From: JAWWPG01 sp963820035
GTDB taxonomy: Bacteria; Actinomycetota; Actinomycetes; Propionibacteriales; Nocardioidaceae
Length of the DNA: 64,000 bases
NCBI GenBank assembly: GCA_963820035.1
Contig: CAWFYK010000009.1
Coordinates: forward strand, 496,001-560,000
Reading direction: 5' to 3'
Shown here: piece by piece, positions 16,491 to 24,718 of the stretch
Layout of the letters: every line of letters begins with the position of its first letter
Position numbering within the stretch: the first letter of the stretch is position 1
Position numbers and translations under genes: made by a program
Notes under the pieces: model-generated
Database searches by the model: none
Told to the model about the DNA's origin: nothing
Seen by the model: the letters and a program-made list of their open reading frames with translations, nothing else

Positions 16491-17171
16491 CTAGGTGCGG
16501 CCGAGCGACGCCAGGTCGGGCTGGCTGAGCACGAAGCGCGCCTCGACCTGGCCGGTCACCTGCTGACGCTCCGGCTCGAGGTCGAACTCCGGGCCGGACG
16601 ACTCCGGCTGACCGGCTGCCGCCAGCATGAACCGCGCTCCGGCAGCATGCGGTGGTCGGTCGTGCTGCGACATCCCGAGGTCGGCGACCTCGACGAGGGA
16701 GACCACCTCGGCCCCGAACGCCTCCGCGTAGTCGCGGGCCCTGCGGAGCGCGTCGGCAGCGGCGGCGAGCCGAGCCTGCCGGTAGACGTCGCTGGCCGGT
16801 CGCAGCTCCCACCAGGGGCCGTCGACCGAGACGAGGTCGATGGCGGCGAGCGAGACGACCAGGTCGGACAGTGCCTCGAAGTCCGTGAGGACGACGGAGG
16901 TCGTCACGCGGCCGACATAGCGGCGTACCTTCTCCGCCTTCTTGCGGCTCAGCTCCGGATAGACCTGGAGGCGGGAGGTCTCGGACCGCTCGACAGCCGA
17001 CCCGGCGGCGGCCACGGCGTTCGAGACAGCGTTCGACCGCTGACCGAGCAGGTCGACGACCGAATCCCGGTCCTGTCCCTGGGCCAGGACGGAGACAGTC
17101 AGCGTCGCGGTCTCGGGCTCGGCCTCGACGACGGCCTCTCCCCGGACCGCGACGGTCGGCGGGGAAGTCAG
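16491..17171 (-). CDS. SIMPL domain (DUF541) protein; start uncertain
   Basis: SIMPL (DUF541) fold: TVAVRGEAVVEAEPETATLTVSV near the start, then the long helix with NAVSNAVAAAG, RLQVYPELSRKKAEKVRRYVG and FGLRDARDYAEAFG-like helix RRARDYAEAFGAEVV. There is no signal peptide, unlike many SIMPL proteins. The coding signal runs up to the stop of the preceding gene, but no ATG or GTG exists in this frame before the domain. The first GTG (17015) would delete about 50 conserved residues. CTG 17171 is given as a provisional start; coupling to the upstream TAG (17183-17185) is plausible. Function unknown. Confidence 0.65.
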   Translation of the reverse strand: MTSPPTVAVRGEAVVEAEPETATLTVSVLAQGQDRDSVVDLLGQRSNAVSNAVAAAGSAVERSETSRLQVYPELSRKKAEKVRRYVGRVTTSVVLTDFEALSDLVVSLAAIDLVSVDGPWWELRPASDVYRQARLAAAADALRRARDYAEAFGAEVVSLVEVADLGMSQHDRPPHAAGARFMLAAAGQPESSGPEFDLEPERQQVTGQVEARFVLSQPDLASLGRT

Positions 17172-17182
17172 CTGGTCGACGG

Positions 17183-17833
17183 CTACTCGACCTTCGTCTC
17201 GTCGAGCGGGTTGTCGGGCGTGGTGGCCTCGGGAGACTCGACGGTTTCCTCGGACGCCAGCGGTGCCGTCGGGGCGGTCTCGTTGCTGGTCTCGGCGGCG
17301 GGTCGGCTGTCACCGACCGCGTCGTCCCAGGAGTCGTTGCCGCCGGAGAGCTTCTTGTAGACCACGAATCCGACGGCTGCGAGCACGGCTAGCAGAAGCA
17401 GGTTACGGAGCTTGTGCCCGCTCTTGGCCTCCTCGGCGAGGTTCAGCTTCACGGCCGCTTTGTGACCCCGCCGCTGTCCTGTCTCGAGGGCCTGCTGGGC
17501 CACCGGGGTGAGCTTCTCGCGGGTGTCGTCGAGGATGGGGCCGATCTTGCCGCGTGCGTCGTCCAGGACGGGCCCGATCCGGTCGCGGGCATCGCCCAGG
17601 GCGGGGCCGATCTTGCCGCGGGCGTCGTCGATGGCTGGCCCGATCTTCTCGCGGGTGTCGTCGAGGATCGGACCGATCTTCTCGCGGGTGTCGTCGAGGA
17701 TCGGGCCGATCTTCTCGCGGGCATCGCCGAGTGCGGGACCGATCCGCTGCCGCGTGTCGTCGAGGGCCTTGGGCAGTGCCACCACGTCGTCCTCCTTGGG
17801 CGGGGCCAGTCGGCCACCATCGTGCCTGGTCAT
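17183..17833 (-). CDS. Single-pass membrane protein with eight 11-residue repeats (DUF5324-like)
   Basis: 216 aa. After a 24-residue leader, residues 25-112 are eight tandem 11-mers of the form (D/G)D(T/A)R(E/G)KIGPxL. An 11-residue period gives a continuous amphipathic helix, as in LEA proteins, apolipoproteins and synucleins, though each repeat here carries Gly-Pro. A basic stretch (RRGHKAAVKL) precedes a membrane segment at 143-160 and an acidic, threonine-rich tail. Position next to a cyclophilin recalls the DUF5324 proteins of Streptomyces, but I cannot confirm membership. ATG 17833 has AAAGG just upstream. A membrane-surface or stress role is inference only. Confidence 0.75.
   Translation of the reverse strand: MTRHDGGRLAPPKEDDVVALPKALDDTRQRIGPALGDAREKIGPILDDTREKIGPILDDTREKIGPAIDDARGKIGPALGDARDRIGPVLDDARGKIGPILDDTREKLTPVAQQALETGQRRGHKAAVKLNLAEEAKSGHKLRNLLLLAVLAAVGFVVYKKLSGGNDSWDDAVGDSRPAAETSNETAPTAPLASEETVESPEATTPDNPLDETKVE
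17498..17761 (-). repeat. Eight in-frame 33-bp coding repeats
   Basis: This stretch encodes residues 25-112 of the preceding protein as eight units of 33 bp with no spacer. Adjacent units differ by a few bases, mostly GTGTCGTCGAGGATCGG-type variants. Unit number could vary between strains by slippage. Confidence 0.9.
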
Positions 17834-18004
17834 GTGCCTTTCACAGTAGCAAGAGAGCGGCCGGGCCACCGGGGGCGGTCGGCGGTGACCCCGACTCGCT
17901 CCGGCGCGGTTGGGCGGCGTGCAAGGATAGGCCACGTCGAGCCTGGCGGGCAGCAGTCCCCGGGCGCGACGTGACGGACTTTCCCCGACCGAAAAGGTGA
18001 CCCG

Positions 18005-18526
18005 GTGGCCGACAAGCTCTATGCCACGCTGCAGACCAACCATGGCGACGTGGTGATCCAGCTCTTCCCCGACCAAGCGCCGAAGACCGTCGAGAACTTC
18101 GTCGGACTTGCTGAGGGCAGGATCGAGTGGACCGACTCGACGGGTGCCAAGACGAAGGTGCCGTTCTACGACGGGTTGACGTTCCACCGGGTGATCGCCG
18201 GCTTCATGATCCAGGGCGGCTGCCCGCAAGGCGACGGACGAGGAGGTCCGGGTTATACGTTCAAGGACGAGTTCCACCCCGACCTGTCCTTCGACCGGCC
18301 CTACCTGCTCGCGATGGCCAACTCGGGACCGGCGACCAACGGCTCCCAGTTCTTCATCACCGTCGGTCCGACTCCCCACCTGACCAACCGGCATACGATC
18401 TTCGGTGAGGTTGCCGACCAGCCGAGCCGCGACGTCGTCGACTCCATCGCGAAGACGCGGACCGGACGCGGCGACCGCCCAGTCGACCCGGTCGTGATCT
18501 CCGGCGTCGACGTCGAGCGGCGCTGA
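18005..18526 (+). CDS. ppiA: Peptidyl-prolyl cis-trans isomerase, cyclophilin type
   Basis: 173 aa cyclophilin A fold, cytoplasmic (no signal peptide). Active-site motifs are TFHRVIAGFMIQGGCPQGDG, with the catalytic Arg, the Phe-Met-x-Gln run, and ANSGPATNGSQFFIT. The position of the cyclosporin-contact tryptophan reads H in HLTNRHTIFG, common in bacterial members. It accelerates X-Pro bond rotation during folding. AAAGG precedes GTG 18005 by nine bases. A cyclophilin followed by a rhomboid protease near gyrA is conserved in Mycobacterium and relatives. Confidence 0.95.
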   Translation: MADKLYATLQTNHGDVVIQLFPDQAPKTVENFVGLAEGRIEWTDSTGAKTKVPFYDGLTFHRVIAGFMIQGGCPQGDGRGGPGYTFKDEFHPDLSFDRPYLLAMANSGPATNGSQFFITVGPTPHLTNRHTIFGEVADQPSRDVVDSIAKTRTGRGDRPVDPVVISGVDVERR

Positions 18527-18540
18527 CCGCCGGTCATCAC

Positions 18541-19431
18541 ATGAGCGCGATGTCGCAGTCTCCCGGCACCGGGACGGGGGTGCCGCCGCACTGCTACCGA
18601 CACCCGGATCGGGAGACCTACGTCGCGTGCCAGCGCTGCGGCCGGCCGATCTGCCCGGACTGCATGCTGCAGGCATCCGTCGGTTTCCAGTGCCCGGAGT
18701 GCGTGCGCCAGGGGCACTCCCAGACGAGGCAGGCCCGGACGTCCTTCGGCGGCCGGGTTGCCGTCCAGTCCAGCGTCGTCACCGTGACGCTGATCGCCGT
18801 CAATGTGGCCATCTTCCTGCTCGTCAACATCACCGGGGGGATCAACGGTCGCGTCGGCAAGCTGCTCATCGAGCTGCCTACCAACGTCGGCTACGCGCCG
18901 GACGCGCACATCTACGGAGTGGCGCAGGGCGCCTACTGGCAGCTGGTCACGTCGACGTTCACGCACTTCCAGATCCTGCACATCGCGATGAACATGATCG
19001 GGCTGTGGATCTTCGGTTCCTTCCTCGAGCATGAGCTCGGGCGGTGGCGCTATCTCGCGCTCTATCTGGTCACCGGGCTGGTCGGGTCCGTCGGGGTCTA
19101 TCTGGTGGCCGACCCCCATGTGGCGGCGCTCGGTGCCTCCGGCTCGGTCTTCGGACTGTTCGCCGCATCGTTCATCGTGCTGCTCAAGCAGCACCGTGAG
19201 ATCACCCAGCTCGTCGTGCTCCTCGTGCTCAACTTGTTCATCTCGTTCGCGGTGCCCAACATCGCCTGGCAGGCGCACATCGGTGGCCTGCTCTCGGGGC
19301 TGGCGATCGGCGCCGCCTACGCCTACGCGCCCCGGGAGCACCGGACCCTGGTGCAGGTCGGCACCCTGGCGGTCATCGTGCTGGCCTGCGTCGCGGCGGT
19401 CGCCATGCGGACCTCCGCGCTGACCGCCTGA
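18541..19431 (+). CDS. Rhomboid family intramembrane serine protease with N-terminal zinc-ribbon/B-box
   Basis: 296 aa. Residues 15-58 hold an eight-ligand Cys/His zinc-binding module (HCYRH...CQRCGRPICPDC...CPEC). The rhomboid core follows: the HFQILHIAMNMIGLW helix with N151, catalytic serine S200 in GASGSVFG, and catalytic histidine H246 in AWQAHIGGLLSG, all in predicted membrane helices. Both dyad residues are present, so it should be active in cleaving transmembrane substrates. It starts 14 bases after the cyclophilin. The B-box-rhomboid form at this locus is common in actinobacteria; its physiological substrate is unknown. Confidence 0.94.
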   Translation: MSAMSQSPGTGTGVPPHCYRHPDRETYVACQRCGRPICPDCMLQASVGFQCPECVRQGHSQTRQARTSFGGRVAVQSSVVTVTLIAVNVAIFLLVNITGGINGRVGKLLIELPTNVGYAPDAHIYGVAQGAYWQLVTSTFTHFQILHIAMNMIGLWIFGSFLEHELGRWRYLALYLVTGLVGSVGVYLVADPHVAALGASGSVFGLFAASFIVLLKQHREITQLVVLLVLNLFISFAVPNIAWQAHIGGLLSGLAIGAAYAYAPREHRTLVQVGTLAVIVLACVAAVAMRTSALTA

Positions 19432-19449
19432 AACCACCGCGACGCCAGG

Positions 19450-19481
19450 TTGTCCACACTGGGGATAACTCCTGTGGAGAA
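19450..19481. promoter_or_regulatory. Pair of DnaA-box-like sites
   Basis: TTGTCCACA at 19450-19458 is a perfect actinobacterial DnaA box. TGTGGAGAA at 19473-19481 is a one-mismatch box in inverted orientation (TTCTCCACA on the minus strand), with GGGGATAAC between them. They lie in the 205-bp gap between two converging genes (rhomboid and glpD), so they are not promoter elements of either. oriC itself is expected upstream of gyrB, outside the window. Confidence 0.5.
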
Positions 19482-19636
19482 CTACACCAGTGTAAGTCCA
19501 GCAGGTGAGCGGCAGGCGAACGGACCGCGCGGCGCCGATGAACGCAGCCTCAACAACCCCAGGTCAGGGCGGATTCGTCCGGCTGGCCCACGAAAGGACT
19601 CCGCTCGCTGAGTCGGACGAATGCCGACGCCCGGGC

Positions 19637-21358
19637 TCAGGACAGCGGAACGACGTCTCGAGCACCCATCCGAGCCGCATCCGCCGTCTCGTCGTCGGGC
19701 ATCTGCTGGCTCTCCCGCTCGGCGGCGACGCGCTGCTGGTAGTGCTCGATCTCCCGTTCGACCTGCTCGTCGCTCCAGCCGAGGGTGCGCCGCATCAGGT
19801 CGGCGGCCTCCTCGCACGACTGGGTGCCCCGATGGAACGTTTCGATCGAGATCCTGGTGCGCCTGGTCAGCACGTCGTCCAGGTGCCGGGCACCCTCGTG
19901 CGAGGCGGCATAGACGATCTCGACCCGGAGGTAGTCCTCACTTCCGGCCAGCGGCTCACCGAGGCTCGGGTCGTCGGCCACCAGGTCGAGCAGCTCGTTG
20001 ATGAGCGAGCCGTAGCGGTTCAGCAGATGTTCGATACGCACCTCGTGGAGCCCGCTGCGCTCGGCAAGCAGGTGGCGCTGGTTCCACAGCGCGTCGTAGC
20101 CCTCCGCGCCGAGGAGGGGCACGTTCTCCGTGCACGAGGGCGGGATCCGCCGGTCCAGCACCTGCTCGACCCCATGGACGGCCTCATCGATGGCGTCCTT
20201 CGCCATCACCCGGTACGTCGTGTACTTGCCGCCGGCGACGACGACCAGACCCGGCACGGCGTGGGCAACGGCGTGCTCGCGAGAGAGCTTCGACGTGGCC
20301 TCGGACTCGCCTTCGAGCAGCGGCCGCAGGCCGGCGTAGACACCCTCGACGTCGGCCCTGGTCAGCGGGGTCTCGAGCACGGCGTTGACGTGGTCGAGCA
20401 GGTAGTCGATGTCGCTCGAGCTCGCCGCCGGGTGCGCCTTGTCGAGCTCCCAGTCGGTGTCCGTCGTGCCGATGATCCAGTGCCGGCCCCACGGGATGAC
20501 GAACAGCACGGACTTCTCGGTACGCAGGATCAGGCCCGACTCCGAGCGGATCCGGTCCCGCGGGACGACGAGGTGGATGCCCTTGCTCGCCCGGACGTGG
20601 AACTGGCCGCGCTCACCCGCCAGCGACTGGGTGTCGTCGGTCCAGACGCCCGTGGCGTTGACCACCTGACGGGCCTCGATGCGCAGCTTCCGGCCTGTCT
20701 CGAGGTCCTCGACCAACGCGCCGCTGACTCGCTGGCCCTCGCGGATGAAGTCGACCACCCGGCTGCGGCTGGCCACGTGGGCGCCGTAGGACGCAGCCGT
20801 GCGCGCCAGGAACATCGTGTGCCGGGCGTCGTCGACCTGCGCGTCGTAGTACTGCAGAGCTCCGATCAGCGCGTCCTTGCGTAGCGACGGGACGATCCGC
20901 CGAGCACCGGCGCGGGTCAGATGCCGGTGGTGCGGCACCCCGCGCGACCGGCCGGAGAGCAGCCCGAGAGAGTCGTAGAGAGCCACCCCCGCACCGGCGT
21001 AGAAGCGCTCCCAGAAACGCCCGTGCAGCGGATAGACGAACGGCACCGGCCGGACCAGGTGAGGAGCGATCCGCTGGATCAGCAGACCACGTTCCTGGAG
21101 GGCTTCGGAGACCAGTCCGAAGTCGAGCATCTCCAGGTAACGCAGCCCGCCGTGGATCAGCTTGCTCGATCGGCTCGAGGTCCCCGACGCGAAGTCGCGC
21201 GACTCGACCAGCCCCACCGAGAGGCCGCGGGTCGCCGCGTCGAGCGCGGAGCCCGTCCCGACGACACCCCCGCCCACGACGAGGATGTCGACGCCCTGCG
21301 ACTCCATCGCATCCAGCGCTGCAGCACGATCCTCAGGCGACAGGGCAACCGGCATCAT
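19637..21358 (-). CDS. glpD: Glycerol-3-phosphate dehydrogenase (FAD, aerobic)
   Basis: 573 aa. GlpD oxidises sn-glycerol 3-phosphate to dihydroxyacetone phosphate at the membrane and passes electrons to quinone. The FAD-binding fold is at the start (VDILVVGGGVVGTGSALDAA), with SSRSSKLIHGGLRYLE, the family's signature, about 35 residues later. Mid-protein VVNATGVWTDD and FVIPWGRHWIIGTTDTD are typical, and a C-terminal helical domain includes the GWSDEQ motif. ATG 21358 (MMPVAL) follows a purine-rich GGAAGAGG; the frame upstream overlaps glpK's end and lacks homology. It is the last gene of the glpF-glpK-glpD operon. Confidence 0.95.
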   Translation of the reverse strand: MMPVALSPEDRAAALDAMESQGVDILVVGGGVVGTGSALDAATRGLSVGLVESRDFASGTSSRSSKLIHGGLRYLEMLDFGLVSEALQERGLLIQRIAPHLVRPVPFVYPLHGRFWERFYAGAGVALYDSLGLLSGRSRGVPHHRHLTRAGARRIVPSLRKDALIGALQYYDAQVDDARHTMFLARTAASYGAHVASRSRVVDFIREGQRVSGALVEDLETGRKLRIEARQVVNATGVWTDDTQSLAGERGQFHVRASKGIHLVVPRDRIRSESGLILRTEKSVLFVIPWGRHWIIGTTDTDWELDKAHPAASSSDIDYLLDHVNAVLETPLTRADVEGVYAGLRPLLEGESEATSKLSREHAVAHAVPGLVVVAGGKYTTYRVMAKDAIDEAVHGVEQVLDRRIPPSCTENVPLLGAEGYDALWNQRHLLAERSGLHEVRIEHLLNRYGSLINELLDLVADDPSLGEPLAGSEDYLRVEIVYAASHEGARHLDDVLTRRTRISIETFHRGTQSCEEAADLMRRTLGWSDEQVEREIEHYQQRVAAERESQQMPDDETADAARMGARDVVPLS

Positions 21359-21405
21359 CTCGGACCTCTTCCGTTGGGGGTGTTGGCGCGGAGACGGGGC
21401 CGGGC

Positions 21406-22923
21406 TCAGTCGACGTCGACCCAGTCCAGCGTTCTCGTCACAGCCTTCTTCCATTGCGCATAACCGGCTTCGCGCTGCTCGTCGTTCCACTCGGGAGTCC
21501 ACCGGCGCGCTTCGTTCCAGTTCTCCCGGAGCTCGTCGGTGTTGCTCCAGAACCCGACCGCCAGACCAGCGGCGTAGCAGGCGCCCAACGCGGTCGTCTC
21601 AGCGACGACCGGCCGGCTCACCGGCACCCCGAGGATGTCGGACTGGATCTGCATGCACAGCTCGTTCATCGTGACACCGCCGTCGACCTTCAGCACCTCG
21701 AGGGTGACGCCCGAGTCCTTCTCCATCGCCTCCGCGACGTCGCGGCTCTGGTAGCAGATGCTCTCGAGGGTCGCGCGCGCCAGGTGGGCGTTGGTGTTGA
21801 ACCGGGAGAGCCCGACGATCGCGCCGCGAGCGTCCGACCGCCAGTAGGGGGCGAACAGACCTGAGAACGCCGGCACGAAGTAGACGCCACCGTTGTCCTC
21901 GACCTGACGAGCGAGGGACTCGCTCTGAGCGGCACCGCTGATGATGCCGAGCTGGTCGCGCAGCCATTGCACGGCCGATCCAGTCACGGCAATGGAGCCC
22001 TCGAGGCAGTAGACGGTGTCCTGGTCGCCGAACTTGTAGCCCACCGTGGTGAGGAGGCCCGCCTTGGAACGGACGATCTCGGTGCCGGTGTTGAGCAGCA
22101 TGAAGTTGCCCGTGCCGTAGGTGTTCTTGGCCTCACCAGGCGCGAAGCAGACCTGGCCGACGGTGGCCGCCTGCTGGTCGCCCAGGTCGCCGGTGATCGG
22201 GACCTCGCCGTTGACCGGCCCGTTGGTCAGCGTGCTGCCGTAGGGGTCGGGTGACGACGACGGCTTGATCTCGGGCAGCATCGAACGCGGGATGTTGAAC
22301 ATCGCGAGCAGCTCGTCGTCCCAGTCGAGCGTCTCGAGATCCATCAGCATGGTGCGGCTCGCATTGGTCGGGTCGGTGACGTGGACCCCACCGTTGATGC
22401 CGCCGGTCAGCTGCCAGATGATCCAGCTGTCGGTGTTGCCGAAGACGGCGTCGCCTTTCTCTGCTGCTTCGCGCACTCCGTCGACGTTCTCGAGGATCCA
22501 CTGGATCTTGCCGCCCGAGAAGTAGGTAGCGGGCGGCAGACCAGCCTTGCGCCGGATCGTGTCCCCGTGCCCGTCCCGCTCGAGCTTGGACGCGATGCGG
22601 TCGGTCCGGGTGTCCTGCCAGACGATCGCGTTGTAGTAGGGCCGCCCGGTGTTCTTGTTCCACACGACGGTCGTCTCGCGCTGGTTGGTGATCCCGATGG
22701 CCGCCAGGTCGGAGGACGTCAGCTTGGCCTTGTTGAGCGCGGTCTGGATGACGGCTGACGTGCGCTCCCAGATCTCGACCGGGTTGTGCTCCACCCAGCC
22801 TGCCTGCGGAAGGATCTGCTCGTGCTCGAGCTGGTGACGGGCGACCTCGTTGCCGCCGTGGTCGAAGATCATGAATCGCGAGCTGGTGGTGCCTTGGTCG
22901 ACAGCGCCGACGAAGTCAGCCAT
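21406..22923 (-). CDS. glpK: Glycerol kinase 1
   Basis: 505 aa FGGY-family kinase that phosphorylates glycerol to sn-glycerol 3-phosphate. N-terminal FVGAVDQGTTSSRFMIFD binds phosphate; QAGWVEHNPVEIW and ITNQRETTVVWNKNTGRP form the glycerol site; the C-terminal FGGY signature region is KVDGGVTMNELCMQIQSDIL. Full length. It lies between the aquaglyceroporin (69 bp upstream) and glpD. A second glycerol kinase is encoded 1.8 kb away in the divergent operon and shares the same motifs, so the pair probably differ in regulation. Confidence 0.97.
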   Translation of the reverse strand: MADFVGAVDQGTTSSRFMIFDHGGNEVARHQLEHEQILPQAGWVEHNPVEIWERTSAVIQTALNKAKLTSSDLAAIGITNQRETTVVWNKNTGRPYYNAIVWQDTRTDRIASKLERDGHGDTIRRKAGLPPATYFSGGKIQWILENVDGVREAAEKGDAVFGNTDSWIIWQLTGGINGGVHVTDPTNASRTMLMDLETLDWDDELLAMFNIPRSMLPEIKPSSSPDPYGSTLTNGPVNGEVPITGDLGDQQAATVGQVCFAPGEAKNTYGTGNFMLLNTGTEIVRSKAGLLTTVGYKFGDQDTVYCLEGSIAVTGSAVQWLRDQLGIISGAAQSESLARQVEDNGGVYFVPAFSGLFAPYWRSDARGAIVGLSRFNTNAHLARATLESICYQSRDVAEAMEKDSGVTLEVLKVDGGVTMNELCMQIQSDILGVPVSRPVVAETTALGACYAAGLAVGFWSNTDELRENWNEARRWTPEWNDEQREAGYAQWKKAVTRTLDWVDVD

Positions 22924-22992
22924 GGGATTTCTCCTCAGATTGGGCGTCCGGAGTCCGGACAGGGTGATGGGTGGCCGAGGTCGAGCCGGCCG

Positions 22993-23820
22993 TCAGCCGG
23001 CCTTCTCGAACGGCTCGCCGACCGGGTGATCCTCAGTGTCATCATCCATGGGCAGATAGCGTTCGAGGAGCATGAAGAGCCCGCCGCCGATGACGCCTCC
23101 GATGATGGGGGCGACGATCGGGACGTACCAGTAGAGCGGATGATCTCCGGACACCGACCGCCATGCCGTGCCGTAACCGGTCACGTAGGTGGCCAGCCGC
23201 GGGCCTAAGTCACGAGCCGGGTTGATGGCGTATCCGGCGTTCGCTCCCCACGCCATCCCGATCGCGACCACCAGGAAGCCGATGATGAGCGGGCCGAGGT
23301 TGGCCAGCGGCGGGTTGTTCACCGCGTTCGTCACAGCGAAGATGACGAAGACCAGGATGGCGGTACCGACGATCTGGTCGAACCATGCCGTGGTGAGGGA
23401 GACCTGCACATCGCCCAGGTACGGCGGACCGAACGGTGACGTGGAGAAGATCCACTGCGACTTGTAGCCGTGGCTCGGGTCGAGCGCGTTGATGTAGTCC
23501 GCGTAGGTGAACCGCACGATGATCGCGGCTACGAAGGCGCCGGCTGTCTGGGCCAGGCAGTACGGGCCGACCTTCTTCCAGGCGAAGTCCTTCCAGGCCG
23601 CGAGGGCGATCGTCACAGCGGGGTTGAGATGCGCCCCGCTCAGTCTGGCCGCCGTGTAGACGCCGAGGGTGACACCGAAACCCCACGCCCACGTGATGGA
23701 GTCGTGGTCGCCGACGGCGGCCGCACCCACTGAGGCGACGACACCCACGCCGAACAGGATCAGAATCATGGTTCCAAAGAACTCGCCGAGCAACTCCCCG
23801 ACCGCTGAATCGTCCTTCAC
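22993..23820 (-). CDS. glpF: MIP-family glycerol facilitator (aquaglyceroporin)
   Basis: 275 aa with six membrane helices and two half-helix NPA motifs: AHLNPAVTIAL in the first repeat and GYAINPARDLGPRLA in the second. The aspartate after the second NPAR (NPARD) is the usual mark of glycerol-conducting rather than water-only channels. First gene of the minus-strand glpF-glpK-glpD operon, divergent from the IclR regulator across a 74-bp spacer. It would bring glycerol in by facilitated diffusion, trapped by the kinase downstream. Confidence 0.94.
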   Translation of the reverse strand: MKDDSAVGELLGEFFGTMILILFGVGVVASVGAAAVGDHDSITWAWGFGVTLGVYTAARLSGAHLNPAVTIALAAWKDFAWKKVGPYCLAQTAGAFVAAIIVRFTYADYINALDPSHGYKSQWIFSTSPFGPPYLGDVQVSLTTAWFDQIVGTAILVFVIFAVTNAVNNPPLANLGPLIIGFLVVAIGMAWGANAGYAINPARDLGPRLATYVTGYGTAWRSVSGDHPLYWYVPIVAPIIGGVIGGGLFMLLERYLPMDDDTEDHPVGEPFEKAG

Positions 23821-23894
23821 GTGCCCTCCTTAGGGACTTGCCGCGTCCGGGTCCTCGACACGGCCTCTGGAATGGACGGTAGGGGTAGCTAAAC

Positions 23895-24716
23895 GTGATG
23901 GTCAACACACAACGTTCGACATTGCCGAACGATGCTGCCAAACTGCGAGGCGTGCCGGGCCATATCCAGTCGATCGAACGAGCTGTCGCCGTGCTGCGCG
24001 TGCTGGCCGTCGCGCCGCACGACTTGGCGCTGCAGGAGATCGCGGACTCCCTCGAGCTCCCCAAGGGGACGGCGCACGGCATCGTCGCAACGCTGCGCCA
24101 TACCGGCCTGGTGCAGCAGGACCGGACGAGCGGTCGCTACCGGCTGGCAGGCGACCTGCAGGGCGTGCCCGGCGGGGGTCTCGACCCGAACCTGCTCCGC
24201 TCGCAAGCGATGAACTGGGCCGACAGCTTGGCCGCGAACACCCGCGAAGCCGTCCTGATCGGGGTCCCCGCCAGCGAGTCGGTGGAGATCATCCATCACG
24301 TCTTCTGTCCGGACGACACCCGCCAGGCCCTGCTGACCGGTCAGCACCACCCGATCCATGCGACGGCCCTGGGCAAGGTGCTGCTCGCCCACACGAGCTG
24401 GCTCGGTTCCCGGACCCGGCAGCTGCCGTTGGAGCGCTACACCAGCCGGACGAAGACCACCCAGGACGCCCTGCGCGTCGAGGTCCGCAAGATCCGCTCC
24501 ACGGGCTTCGCGGTCGAGCGAGGGGAGTACCTCAACGAGACGAGCAGCGTGGCTGCCCCGATCAGGGTCTACGGCGGCCTCGCGATCGGAGCACTCGCCG
24601 TGGTCGGCCCGACGGACCGGATCTTCCCCAACCAGGGCCGGCCGCGGCGCGACGTGGCCGAGCGGGTCGTCAACGCCGCTCGCGCGATCGCCGGGCAACT
24701 CGAAGGTGAGCGCTGA
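23895..24716 (+). CDS. IclR-family transcriptional regulator (GylR-like)
   Basis: 273 aa. The winged helix-turn-helix is HIQSIERAVAVLRVLA...LALQEIADSLELPKGTAHGIVATL, and the IclR effector domain follows (HATALGKVLLAH, FAVERGEYLNETSSVAAPI). It is divergent from glpF and heads glpK2-dhaKLM, matching GylR of Streptomyces, an IclR-type repressor of glycerol genes. The start is GTG 23895 or ATG 23898; GTG 23952, right before the HTH, is also possible. A palindrome at 23913-23931 would then lie in the leader. By analogy it would repress both arms and be relieved by glycerol or glycerol phosphate. Confidence 0.9.
   Translation: MMVNTQRSTLPNDAAKLRGVPGHIQSIERAVAVLRVLAVAPHDLALQEIADSLELPKGTAHGIVATLRHTGLVQQDRTSGRYRLAGDLQGVPGGGLDPNLLRSQAMNWADSLAANTREAVLIGVPASESVEIIHHVFCPDDTRQALLTGQHHPIHATALGKVLLAHTSWLGSRTRQLPLERYTSRTKTTQDALRVEVRKIRSTGFAVERGEYLNETSSVAAPIRVYGGLAIGALAVVGPTDRIFPNQGRPRRDVAERVVNAARAIAGQLEGER
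23913..23931. promoter_or_regulatory. Candidate IclR operator (inverted repeat)
   Basis: CGTTCG (23913-23918) and CGAACG (23926-23931) form a perfect 6-bp inverted repeat around a 7-bp spacer. It sits at the divergent glpF/iclR junction, inside the first codons of iclR as given or in its leader if the later GTG is used. Spacing and place suit an autoregulatory operator, but binding is inference. Confidence 0.4.
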
Positions 24717-24718
24717 GG

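Noticed and set aside
17498..17761. CRISPR-like array
   Set aside because: The 33-bp units are contiguous, without spacers, and are in-frame protein repeats.
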